Origin: Chloranthus sessilifolius
Lineage: Eukaryota; Streptophyta; Magnoliopsida; Chloranthales; Chloranthaceae
Direction: 5' to 3'
NCBI GenBank assembly: GCA_021018995.1
Contig: CM037590.1
Coordinates: forward strand, 39,806,287 to 39,870,286
DNA length: 64,000 nt
Part shown: piece after piece, positions 36,482 through 47,374 of the stretch
How the letters are laid out: every line of letters starts with the position of its first letter
How positions within the stretch are numbered: position 1 is the first letter of the stretch
Made by a program: the position numbers and the translations under genes
The notes under the pieces: model-generated
What the model saw: only the letters and a program-made list of their open reading frames with translations
Database searches by the model: none
Told to the model about the DNA's origin: nothing

Positions 36482-37416
36482 ATGGTTGTTGTCCTGCTGA
36501 GTCGTCACCGACATTTTAAACACCAAAATCATGCTTGGAATTTGGATGATCATCAGATCATAGCCGATTAAATTAAAGCCCCATTTGAAATATAAAAAAG
36601 ACCCCATTTGATATCTATAAAAAAGCAGCTCCATTCTTCTAATCATCCATTGAAAAACTGAAAAAAAAATAAAAGTATAAAAAAATCAATATAAATTAAC
36701 ATACCTGTGCACTGTGAAGCTGTGTTGTGTGGGTTGGGAGCTTCGGACTTCGGAGGTTTACCGGCCGGATTATTAAAAAAAATAAAAATAAAACCTTGAG
36801 AAATGAGAAGAAGAAGAAGAACTAGCTAGAAGAAGAAGAAAACCTTGAGAAATGAGGTTTTACGGACAGTAGTCGGCGGTCGGCGGTGAGAAGGGGGGGG
36901 GGGGACGTCGGGAGGTGGGGCTCGACGGGTTTAGGGTTTGGGTTTCCCAAACCCTAAACAGAAATCTCTCCTCTCCTTTGAAAAGTGAAAACACGATGGG
37001 TTTTTTTGTTTTCTACCTTTTAAAAAAAAAAGCTTAAGTTACTTAAGAGTTAAGATGGTTGCAATTTTTTTTTTGGAGCTGCATTTGGTAAAAATGCATT
37101 GTGGGTTCGGGGTGCATTTACCGAAAATTGCCGAAAATTACTGAAACTCGCCGAAAAATACCGAAATTTCGAAAATTGCCGAAATTTCGTCAAAAATTTC
37201 GGCAAACCCTCATTTCACCGAATTTCGGCGAAATTTGTCACTATGGTAATTGGTTCAGTTTTGTTAATTTGATTGAAATTTTGGTTTGTTATAAATTATA
37301 TATGAAAATTTTAATTTAATTTTTTTTTTAATGAATAGTTTTTAATTATTATTAGATCAGGTATGAGGCCTGGCACGTTGTGAATTAGCATGATCTTCGA
37401 CCCAGTTAGGCGCTAC

Positions 37417-37577
37417 CAAGGTGTCAAAATCGGTATCGGTCCATGGAGGACCGATAAGTCTCAGTATCGGCCTATTTAAAAAAGGAAAACAACCGATACC
37501 GTATCGGTCAATACCCGATACTGATACCGAGTTGAGATATCGATACGTATCGGTATCAGCCGATTTTTTATACCATG
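37417..37577. mobile_element. MITE with perfect 8-bp target duplication (subfamily CAAGGTGT), 161 bp
   Basis: Ends caaggtgtcaaaatcgg and ccgattttttataccatg. Flanks ggcgctac at 37409-37416 and 37578-37585 are identical. The body holds ggtatcggt and ccgatac words. It is the shorter relative of 11034-11245. Confidence 0.9.
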
Positions 37578-37637
37578 GGCGCTACATAGCACCTAACCTG
37601 AAAATCATGATATTTGAAAAAAATTCAATGCACCATG

Positions 37638-38183
37638 TGTGTTTAGGATCTAACTTTAGAGCTCGCTCGAGCGGGAACCAAATCCGCTAGAGCGAAGTGG
37701 GTCGCCTAAAAAGGGTAAACTTACTGGTGTAAGTCGCTCGAGCGATTTTGGTACTCACTCGAGCGACCAATGCACTATTCTAAGGGCGATTTCTCTGGTC
37801 TAAGTCGCTCGATCGACCTTGGTTCATGCTCGAGTGACCCGCGACAACCCAATTGCGTTTACACTCCGTATTTGGCTAGTTTCTCTTTTAGTAGAAGTAT
37901 GATTTATGTCTATAAGGGAAAGCTCTTAGTCAAATTAGATGTGATAAAAAGCTTTGGTAAACCTATCTAGGATTTTGTGGAGAGCTTTGGTGAGGCTTGA
38001 GTGTTCTTTTATTCTTATGAAATCATCAATATAGTGAATCAACGTTGCCTGTGGACGTAGACAAATTGTCGAACCATGTAAATATTGTCTCTTGTGTGAT
38101 TGTGTTTGATTTCCTTTTATTTTATGTTCTTATTTGATCATTCATCATGGGTTAGTTGCTTAATTTGATAGCTTCGCACAACA
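37638..38183 (+). repeat. 5' LTR of the copia element (546 bp)
   Basis: Starts tgtgtttagg and ends cgcacaaca. It contains short palindromic words of the type gctcgagcga, present as several spaced copies. A TATA-like stretch was not pinned down. Confidence 0.92.
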
Positions 38184-41100
38184 AATTGGTATTAGAGCCA
38201 TTAGGTTTCTGTTCTATGATCGGAGATGGCATTGAAGTCCGCAAAAGTTTTGAATGCGAGGTTTGAGAAATTCGATGGGAAGATTAATTTTGGCCTGTGG
38301 CAAGTACAAGTCCGAGATATCTTGATTCAACAAGGGTTGTACAAGGCATTGAAAGAGCTTACGGGTAAGCCGGTGGATATGTCCGATGGTGATTGGTAAG
38401 AATTCGAACTTCAAGCGTGTAGTATGATTTAGCTGTTTTAGAGAACGAGATTACATACAATGTGATGTGAGAGAACTCAGCGGCCGCACTGTGGGCCAAA
38501 TTGGAGTCTCTATATGACGAAATCCTTGATGAGTAGTCTGTATCTTAAGAAGCAACTGTACAAGTTGCACATGAAGGAAGGTACTCCTCTCAATGAACAT
38601 CTTAATGAATTCAATAGAATTATATCTAAATTATTAAATGTTGGAGAAGAGGTTGAGGATGAAGATGAAACACTATTGATTTTATCTTTCCTCCCTAATC
38701 CCTATGAGCACCTAGTTACTACACTGCTCTATGAGAATGATACTATTGAACTGGAGTTGGTTACAACGACATTGCTTTGTAACGATATAAGGAAGAAATG
38801 TTCGTATAGTGATACACAAACAAATTACTTGTTGGTTAGGGGGAGATCAGAGCACCGTAAATATGGAAGTGGTAGATCAAAGTCCAGATCTAAATTCAGA
38901 AATAAAAAGACTGTAGAATGTTACAAGTGTCACGAGAAGGGCCACATCAGAAGGCATTGCCCTCAATTACAAACTAAGAGGGACGATGCTCAGGATAAAA
39001 TGGAGAAAGGGGTCGTTGATGAGACTAGTATAGCCGAACAAGCTCTTGATGGTGATGGAAACACATTGTCAGTGATTTCTGATACATACTCACAGAATGC
39101 ATGGATACTTGATTCAGGGTACTACATGTGTCGAAATAGGGATTGGTTCACGTCTTATAAAGAGGTGGATGGTGGAACGATTTTGATGGGTAACAATATG
39201 GTATGCAAAACAGTTGAAAATGAGAGTATTAAAATAAAGATGCACAATGGGGTTGTAAGAACATTGACTGATATACGCCATGTTCTGGAACTAAAAAAGA
39301 ATTTCATATCGCTTGGTACACCAGACTCCAATGGGCTCAAGTTTGCAGCTCAAGGTGAAGTTTTGAATATGACAAAGGAATCTCTGGTTGTGATGAAAGG
39401 GAAAAAGGTTGGGAACCTCTACTTTCTATCAGGGAGTACAGTGACAGGTGGAGCAACGGTATTTATGTCAGATGATAGCAGTTTGTCATCTTCATAGCTA
39501 TGAAACATGTGCTTAGGGCACATGTCAGAAAGAGGGATGACAAAGTTTCGTAAATAAGGCTTGTTGAAAGGTGTAAAGGCTGACAAAGTTAACTTTTGTG
39601 AGCATTGTATCTTTGGAAAACAATGCAGGATTAAGTTCAATACAATGGTTCACACTACAAAAGGCACACTGGATTATATACATTCAAATGTATAGGGCCT
39701 TCAAAAGTTCCTTATAAAGGTGGTGCCAGGTACTTCATTGACGATTACTCTTAGTATATATGGATCTACATGATGAAGAGTAAGAATGGGGTATTGAAAA
39801 TCTTCAAGAGGTGAAAAATACTATTTGAAAATCAGACTGGAAGGAAGGACAAGCGGTTGAGAACCGATAATGGTGGTGAGTACACCAATGGACAGTTCCA
39901 GGAGTTCTGTGAAGAGATCGATATTGCTAGGCACTTCATAATGAGGAATACATCGCAACAAAATGAGGTAGCAGAACGTATGAATAGAACTCTACTTGAA
40001 AATGCAAGATATATGTTATCCGATCCGGGATTGGGTAGAGAGTTCTGGGCTGAGGCAGTTAGTAAGTTGTGCTATCTAGTAAACAGATCACTGTCTACGA
40101 CAATAGAGTGCAAGACTCCGATTGAGATGTGGTAAGGGAAGCCTGCGGATTACAGTACATTAAGGGTCTTTGGTTGCGCAACTTATTATCATGTCAGAGA
40201 TAGTAAAATTGACCTAAAAGCTAAGAAGGCGACTTTCTTAGAGTATGCAAATGACATGAAAGGATATAGGTTATGGTGTTCCGAGCTGAATAAGGTTGTG
40301 ATCAACAGAGATGCGACCTTGGATGAATCTATTATGCGAACTTCTAGCAAACATAGAATGAAAACTAGAGAGGTGGCGAAAGATTAGTTTGAGGTAGAGT
40401 TAGAAACTCCTACAGTTATTACATAAGAAAAAAGTGTAGAAACAGTTGAGAGAGTTAGAGCAATCCTTAGTGGGTGGAAACCCCAAAGGAATGCAAGAGA
40501 ACCATTTGGCTACGGTTACAAGGATATGGTCGCCTACGCGTTGACGTAGGATGACGATGAGCCGTCTTCATTCAAGGATACAATCAGTGGAAGAAGTGCA
40601 GGAGAATGGAAGGCTGCAATGGGTGAAGAGATGGATTCTCTTCACAAGAATAAAACTTGGGAATTGACAGAATTAGCGAAGGGTAAGAGAGCGATTGGGT
40701 GCAAGTGAGTTTTTAAGAAGAAAGAGGGTCTCTGAAAAATAGTGGTACAAGGTACAAGGTACAAGGCACGATTGGTAGCAAAGGGCTATGCGCAAAAGGA
40801 AGGCATTGATTACAATGAGGTGTTTTCATCGGTCGTGAAGCACACTTCAATCCTGGTTTTATTGTCAATTATAGCACAATTGGACTTAGAGTTGGAGCAA
40901 CTCGATGTGAAAACGATGTTTCTACATGGTGATTTGTAGGAGGAGATCTGTATGAACCAACCTGAAGGGTTCAAGTCTCTTGGAGAAGAGAGGTTAGTGT
41001 ACAAACTGAAGAAGTCCTTGTACGGGTTGAAGCAATCGCCAAGATAGTGGTATAAGAGGTTTGACATGTTCATGGTGGGCCAAAATTATATTCGAAGTGA

Positions 41101-42242
41101 ATACAACAACTGTGTTTACTTCAAAAGGCTAGCGGATGACTCATTTATTTATCTTCTCTTGTATGTTGATGACATGCTCATAGCTACAAAGAGCATAGTG
41201 GTGATCAACAAGTTGAAGTTTCAACTTGACATAGAGTTTTTTTTTTTGAGAAAAACTTAGCATAGAGTTTGAGATGAAGGATCTTGGCGCAACGAGAAAG
41301 ATTATTGGGATGGAGATTTAGAGAGATAGAAAGAAAGGGCAGTTGTGTCTGACATATAAGAGTTATCTGGACAAGGTACTCTCACCGTTTGGGATGGAGA
41401 ACTCAAAGGCGGTGACAACTTACTTTCATCTTTCGACTAGCATGACTCCTACTATGGATGAGGAGTGTGAGTTCATGACTCGTGTTTCCTATGCGAGTGC
41501 GGTTGGTAGCTTGATGTATGCTATGGTGTGCACTTGGCCGGATATTTCACAAGCCGTTAGCATGAGTAGCATGTATATGACTAATTCGGACAATGAGAAT
41601 TGGCGGGCAGTGAAATGGATTATAAGGTACATACACGGTACCATGGATGTTGGGTTATTTTTTTTGCAGTGGTACAAATCATCATTTATGCGGTTATATA
41701 GATTCAGATTACGTTGATGATTTGGATAAACGTCGGTCTACAACGAGATATGCGTTTACACTATCAAGTGGTCCAATTAGTTGGAGGTTGATGTTACAGG
41801 ATGCAATGACTATGTCTGTTAGAGAGACAAAGTATATGGCAGTAATAGAGGTAGTGAAAGAAACATTGTAGCTTCAGGGCTTAGTTGGTGATTTGGGGAT
41901 CACACATGAATGTGTTGATGTGTTCTGCAATAACTAGAGTGCTATTTACTTAGTAAAGAATCATGTATATCATGCTCGTACCAAGCACATTGATATACGG
42001 CATCACTTCGTACGAGAAGTAATCGAAGATGACGAGATATCTTTGAAGAAGGTGAGTACGAAAGATAATCCTATGGATATGATGACAAAGGTGGTACCGG
42101 TGATCAAGTCTAAACATTGTTTGAATTTGATTAATATTCAATAGGTTTGAGTGCCCTCTGGGCACTAATGGTAGCGGTGATACGAGCTTATCGATGATCA
42201 GAAGAAAGAGTACATGGTGAAGCTTAGAGCCAGGTGGAGAAT

Positions 42243-43443
42243 TGTTGTTTAGGTTCTAACTTTAGAGCTCGCTCGAGCGGGAACTAAATCCGCTCGAGCG
42301 GGTGGGTCACCCAAAAAGGGCAAACTTACTGGTGTAAGTCGCTCGAGCGACTTTGGCACTCGCTCGAGCGACTTTGGCACTCGCTCGAGCGACTTTGGCA
42401 CTCGCTCGAGCGACTAGTGCACTATTCTAAGGGCGATTTCTCTGGTCTAAGGCGCTCGAGCGACCTGCGATGTCCCAGCTGCGTTTACATTCCGTATTTG
42501 CCTAGTTTCTCTTTTAGTAGAGTAAGATTTGTGTCTTCTATATAAGGGAAAGCTCATGGTCAAATTAGATGTAGTAAAAAGCATTGCTCTGACAGTTGCC
42601 CGGGCGCTCCGATTTAGGCCAGGGCTCCCTTGGGGCGGACCGGATTTGGGGCGCTCGCCCAAGCTGCCCGGGCGGCCGCTCCTTGCCCGCTGCCCCACTC
42701 TCCATTTTTTTTTTTTTAATTTTTAATTTTTTTCTTCTCGGGAGTCATTACTTTGCAGATTTTGAAAGGGTCCTTGCACTCGAAAAGTTGGCCCTTGCAC
42801 TGACTTTAAAGAGAGACTTGGTATTTTAGGGACATGTGACATGTGAAGACCATTGATAGCATCAAATCAGATGACAGAGGTCGTGTTTCACCCCGTTAAT
42901 CCACGCAATAGATCTTGTGAGTGTTATTAAGTGCAATTAACGCCACCTTAAGTTAGAAATTAGGGGCAAATAAGCAAAGAACCCTTCTTGGGTGCAATTA
43001 ACACAACCCTAAGTTATAGATTGATTGCAAATAACGCAAATAACCCACCCTAAGTTGTAAGCTGCAACTAACTTCACAAGAAGAAGGGTGCAAATACTAT
43101 ATATATATATATACACATTTGTGATGAAATAAAATATGTATGTATATATATACATAGCATATCGGATCTTAGGGCACTTGTCTAAGCGCCACCGATTTCC
43201 TCGAACATCCCAAACATTGGTAAAAAGCTTTGATAAACCTATCTAGGGTTTTGTGGAGAGTGTTCTTGAATTCTTATGGAATCATCCATATAGTGAATCA
43301 TTGTTTCTTGTGAACATCGGCAAATTGCCAGACCATGTAAACATTGTCTCTTGTGTGATTGCGTTTGATTTCCTTTTATTTTGCGTTCTTATTTGATCAT
43401 TCATCGTGAGATCGTTGGTTAATTTGAGAGCTTTCGTGCAACA
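42243..43443 (+). repeat. 3' LTR of the copia element, enlarged by an insertion (1201 bp)
   Basis: Starts tgttgtttagg and ends gtgcaaca. It differs from the 5' LTR by extra tandem copies of the unit cgctcgagcgactttggcac near 42340-42415 and by the 637-bp insertion at 42583-43219. Confidence 0.9.
42583..43219. mobile_element. Insertion of 637 bp with 9-bp target duplication in the copia 3' LTR
   Basis: gtaaaaagc stands on both sides (42574-42582 and 43220-43228); the 5' LTR has it once. The left ~110 bp is GC-rich (ttgcccgggcgctccgattt ... gcggccgctcc), unlike anything near it. The middle (about 42815-42925) carries words of the palindromic MITE family (gacttggtattttagggac, atcagatgacagaggtc). 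A 9-bp duplication is typical of Mutator-like elements, but clear terminal inverted repeats were not found. Confidence 0.7.
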
Positions 43444-43759
43444 CCATGTTGGGGCTGCAAATCATGATATTTGACCTACGATTTGAAGGGCGAAAATGTC
43501 CAAATAAGACCTAGGGACAGGCTGAATCTTTAGAGGATGTGAAGCAACTCGCTTGCACTCGAAGGTAGCGTGAAAATGCTACCTTTGTAGCTCATAGACA
43601 ACAACGGACCCAATTAAGGCCCAGCATGGGCATCAACCCACAGTTACTTAAAACCAAAAAAAAAAAACAGTTACCTACAAAAAACCGTTCATACTTCTTG
43701 TTTTTTTATAAAAAAAATATTCAAGTGAGTACGTAGGTTAGCACGCCACACACTAACTC

Positions 43760-43912
43760 TATCAAGCCTTTAACTGCCTAATAGGTGGGCCATGATCTCA
43801 AGATCTATCGTGTGGAAGATTGGGATGAAAAAAAATCTCCATCGTATGGTTCAAGGGAGTCAATAGTGCTAAGATTAGAACCATCAGTTGTTCAGACTGA
43901 ATCTTAGTTGCA
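43760..43912. mobile_element. Palindromic long-TIR MITE, copy C (half)
   Basis: Only one arm: ccatgatctcaagatctatc, gtgtggaagattgggatgaa, then an end agttgcaaatacc matching the tttgcaact terminus of copy F. The other arm is missing. Confidence 0.55.
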
Positions 43913-43989
43913 AATACCAGTACATTTTCTTTAATATTCTATAGCAAGGAGATGAATTTAGTTCGGCGTAATAAAAGGGCGCCATTATA

Positions 43990-44375
43990 TTCACACCAAG
44001 AGATTGCTTTCTCACCCACCTTTGAAGCAGACATGCATTGACCGCCTTTGGATTAGATTATGGAGACCATTTTTCATCTCCATCTTCCGCACAATAGATC
44101 TATAGATCGTAGGCGTATCATTAGACGGTCAATTTTTATTACATGTGGGACACATCTCTAAAACTGACCCTAAAATATGCTGTGTAATAAAAAACAGACC
44201 GTTGGATGATGTGTGTCACATGATTTGAGATCACCTTTTGGGATTCTGTGCTACGTTTAATAAAAACTGACTGTTGGATGGTAAGTCCATGATCTCTAGA
44301 TCCATTGTGTGAAAGATGGGGACGAGAAGCGATCTCTATCATCTGATTCAAAGGCCGTAAAGGCATGCCAGCTGG
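43990..44375. mobile_element. Palindromic long-TIR MITE, copy D
   Basis: Left arm gcctttggattagattatgg ... cgcacaatagatctatagat pairs with right arm ... ctagatccattgtgtgaaag ... ctgattcaaaggc. Terminal words resemble copy E (ccattatattcac against ccattatactcac). It lies in the inferred leader intron of the decarboxylase gene. Confidence 0.7.
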
Positions 44376-45384
44376 AGGTAGAGTGGAAAACAGTCTTTTT
44401 GGGTGACTAATAAATGCATATGGGTACCTTTATTTACAATGATAGTTTTGAAAAAATAATTTAGATGGGAAATATATTGGAGTGCTAGATCACGTCTGCA
44501 ACGTGGCATAGTTATTCTTTGAGTTCACCAGTCTCCTTTGGTTTAGAAAAGAAAAATGTGTACGGCGACGATTTTGAAAATATAGTTTTTTTCATTTATT
44601 TGTTTATTCTTTTCATTGGTCAAAATAGAGTTTTTTTTTTCGAAAAAAATTTCATCATGAATTTCACGCACCATTGATGATCATTTTGAATTATTTAGTT
44701 GATTGGCTTCTTGTAAATATTAATCCCTGAGAATGTTTGTGCTGGCTTTTTTCTTTAGTTTTATTTTCAGTTTACCCTAGTTTTTGTTGGTTTTAGTTGA
44801 CTTAAGGACATTTCTAAAATGTATCTGGATATATGCTGTGATAGGGTTATGGTGATAAATTGTTTATGAGCCAACACCTTTTGTATCACAAAGAGGTTCT
44901 AGTGGAGGTTAAAAATATTTGTTTTATCAAGGTACATAGGGAAGATGTTTAAACTTATAAAGCTCATAAAACTCTCAAAATTTCTGAAAAATAAGCTCTT
45001 TTCTAAGTTGGCTTTGTTACGGGCTTTCTGAGCTGCTTTGAATCCTCTCTGAAAAAAATGAGAAAAAAAGGTTTAGTGAAGAGGTTTGCTTTACACATGA
45101 AAAGTATAAAATCGTCATGTGATTTTATTGCAGTTATTCGTTCATTAGAATTTGATAATGAATTTCTTAAAAAGTTTTTCGGTGGGTATAATAAGCTTAA
45201 CGAAATAAAATGAGCCCTGTTTTTCTAAATTGTATTTTTTATTTGTCAGTCTTTCATTTATTCATGTATGGCACAAATAATTAGTGTTAAGTGTGGGTTT
45301 TCTTTAGAATGAATTTTTCTATATTAATATTTGTCTCTTATTAGGGTGTTGTTGATTTCTATATGATTTTTCAGGCAAGGCTGA

Positions 45385-45393
45385 ATGTGGTAA
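45385..45393 (+). CDS. Tiny upstream ORF of SAM decarboxylase (Met-Trp-stop)
   Basis: ATG TGG TAA, with the last A of the stop serving as the first base of the small uORF's ATG (45393). In plant SAM decarboxylase leaders a tiny uORF overlaps the small uORF by one base, as here. In the studied genes ribosomes that start on the tiny uORF bypass the small uORF when polyamines are low. The exon begins at 45375 after an acceptor ttttcag. Confidence 0.9.
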   Translation: MW

Positions 45394-47224
45394 TGGACGG
45401 AGAAAGCAGCGAGGAGTCTAGCAGTAGTAAGTCTATGTGCTACGAAGTTCCCCTAGGATACAGCATTGAATACGTTCGTCCTCACGGTGGTATCAAGAAG
45501 TTCAGATCTGCTGCTTACTCCAACGTAAGTTATACACTTTCATCTCTTTCTGATAGTATTAATTTTTTTTTGCAAAGTAACAGCTTTCAATTGTTTTGCT
45601 CATGAATGCAATCCAGCCACAGCTGTACAGAAGTCATAGGGGTTTATGCTGTTTGTACCTTTTTTGCTTGCCAATGTGCGAAGAATTCAGATTATATTTT
45701 GTTCTACTGGTAGCGTGTATTGTGCACCTTAAAAATTAAGTGTCACTTTGGGTTTCATTGGTTTTGAGAATGCTCTTTTTCCCCCTAAATATAAACCACT
45801 AGTAGTCATAGTGACAAATTTCGCCGAAATTCGGCAAAATTTCGTGAAATTTGCCGAAATGAGGGTGAAACGAAAATTTCATCGAAATTTCAACACTTTT
45901 CGTTAATTTTGAAATTTCGTTGTTTTTTGACGAAAATTCGGTAGTTTCTTTTTAATGTTTTTTTTAAAATTATTTTAAATATGGCAAATATCTATCTAAA
46001 CTATATGCGTATCACAAGTGATTCCTGCACCCCAATTTTCAGCTTTTTGGAAGCCAAAAATTAGCCGAAACGATAAATCCTAGACGACAAACAACCTGGC
46101 AGTGTCCACTTTTGACGTGGAGGATGGTGGAAAAGAACGCACAGTGGTAAAGCATGAGGAATCCACTATTATATAGGTGGCTGAGAGTGTTCTTTTCTTT
46201 TTTCTCACCGATGTGGGACTAAACGTAGTGAAAACGACTGCAGTTTGTCAATGGCTATCGTTTACGCACCCCTAAAAGCTGCTTTTTCACCCCACTTCTT
46301 CCACCTGGTATGTATTGATCGCCTTTGAATCAGATGGTGGAGGTCATTTTTTGTATCCTTCTTTTGCACACTGGATCTATGGATCATGGGCATACCATCT
46401 TTTGAGATGTGTGCCGCACACATCTCAAAAAGTGATGCTAAAATCATGTTTTTAGGTCACTTTTTGAGATGTGTACCATGTGTAATAAAAAACCAACCGT
46501 CTAATGGTACGCCCATGATCCATAGATCCATTGTACAGAAGATGGGGACAAAAAATGATCTCCACCATCTGATTCAAAGGCGGTCAATGCATGCCGAATG
46601 AAGGTGGCGTGAGTATAATGGTACCCTTTGTCAATTTGTCTTCTATAGTTCTATGCTTGAGCTCGGCGTCAGTGCTTGGCCACTTGGATCAATTGTTAAT
46701 TTTCAAAAAAAATATTAAATGTATTTTTATATATTTTTAATCCCTGAAAATTTTCCGAAATGTATCGAAATTAATCCGAAATGTACCGAAAGGACCCCCC
46801 ACCGAAAAATTACCGAAAACAAAATTTGTCACTGCTAGTAGTTCCATTTATGTTTATTTTTGCATGCATATAGGATTAAGCTATTGAATTCTCCCAGTTT
46901 TTTATACTGACATGCTCATTTAACTTAATTCAATATTATATTTAGTTTTTCTGGATTCGTCTGGTTCATGCTATATTTTTTTTACACAATTACACCCAAA
47001 TTTGTGTGTGTTTACTATCATCTTTTGCTCACCTAAACTAATTTTGCAGTTTTGATCTCGTAGTATTTTCAGAATTTGATTTTTCTATAACATTAATGAT
47101 ACTCTGGCTTAATATGATTGTGACTAATTTACTAAAAATGTAGTTTTCTATCGTATTTGTGTCCCCTTTGCGTAAATTCTGATCTCATATTTCACATGTG
47201 CAGTGTGCGCGGAAGCCATCCTGA
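45393..47224 (+). CDS. Conserved small upstream ORF of SAM decarboxylase (50 aa, two exons)
   Basis: Exon 1, 45393-45524 (44 codons), reads MDGESSEESSSSKSMCYEVP and later GYSIEYVRPHGGIKKFRSAA, ending YSN before a GTAAGT donor. Exon 2, 47204-47224, follows a tgtgcag acceptor and reads CVRKPS then stop. The RP-GGIKKFRSAAYSN|CVRKPS ending and the intron at that place are hallmarks of the plant SAM decarboxylase uORF peptide, which stalls ribosomes at the stop under high polyamine and represses the main ORF. The stop lies 150 bases before the main ATG. The 1679-bp intron is swollen by a 1028-bp hAT insertion (45807-46834). Confidence 0.95.
46169..46219 (-). promoter_or_regulatory. snRNA-type promoter pair (USE and TATA) inside the hAT element
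   Basis: On the minus strand GTCCCACATCG (46219-46209) fits the plant upstream sequence element of snRNA genes, and TATATAA (46175-46169) follows 33 bases later, the spacing of Pol II-type snRNA genes. No snRNA sequence was recognised downstream. It may be an orphan snRNA-gene fragment or chance. Confidence 0.4.
46280..46630. mobile_element. Palindromic long-TIR MITE, copy E (nested in the hAT element)
   Basis: Arms gcctttgaatcagatggtgg ... ctggatctatggatcatggg and the mirror ... atccatagatccattgt ... ccatctgattcaaaggc pair almost fully, with a shorter inner inverted repeat around gagatgtgtgccgcacacat. The right end reads gagtataatggtaccctt; the left terminus has lost its counterpart. Confidence 0.75.
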
Positions 47225-47374
47225 TACACCTTCTCCAAAATCCTCCGTGACATTATAAACTGTCATGCTTGCTAGCCTGTTATTTTTATCTTTATCCCGT
47301 TTCTTTCTTTCACCAATTCCCATAATTTTCTGGTTCTCTTCTTTCCGAGTATTTATCATCTTTGCTGTTTAGAG

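Larger units (their letters stand above)
35604..37245. mobile_element. Non-autonomous hAT derivative, 1642 bp, perfect 8-bp target duplication
   Basis: Ends catagtgacaaatttcg and cgaaatttgtcactatg; flanks gtaattgg at 35596-35603 and 37246-37253 are identical. About 230 bp at the left and 870 bp at the right match the ends and transposase leader of the 32541-35534 element, including the microsatellite and gagcttcgg / cggaggttt words. The transposase coding part is absent and replaced by other DNA (about 35840-36375). It begins 69 bp from the related hAT element. Confidence 0.92.
37638..43443 (+). mobile_element. Ty1/copia retrotransposon (fossil, broken)
   Basis: LTRs at 37638-38183 and 42243-43443 are flanked by identical ccatg (37633-37637 and 43444-43448), the 5-bp target duplication. 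After the 5' LTR is an initiator-tRNA-type primer site (ttggtattagagcca). In order follow Gag with a CCHC knuckle (about 38.23-39.0 kb), protease (LDSG motif, about 39.1 kb), integrase (about 39.7-40.3 kb), reverse transcriptase with YVDDM (about 40.6-41.3 kb) and RNase H (about 41.65-42.1 kb). A purine tract precedes the 3' LTR. The Gag-Pol order with integrase before reverse transcriptase defines copia. It is broken in roughly ten places. A hand count over the first ~110 LTR bases gives about 9% difference, so perhaps a few million years old. The 3' LTR contains a later insertion. Confidence 0.95.
45807..46834. mobile_element. Non-autonomous hAT element in the uORF intron, 1028 bp, perfect 8-bp target duplication
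   Basis: Left end catagtgacaaatttcgccg, right end caaaatttgtcactg; flanks ctagtagt at 45799-45806 and 46835-46842 are identical. Subterminal ccgaaatttc and accgaaaaattaccg words match the hAT copies at 32.5 and 35.6 kb. The middle carries a palindromic MITE (copy E) and an snRNA-promoter-like pair of boxes. Confidence 0.92.

Noticed and set aside
37638-43443. A host zinc-knuckle gene at the CCHC motif near 38.9 kb
   Set aside because: It lies between matching LTRs, in order with protease, integrase and reverse transcriptase of a copia fossil.
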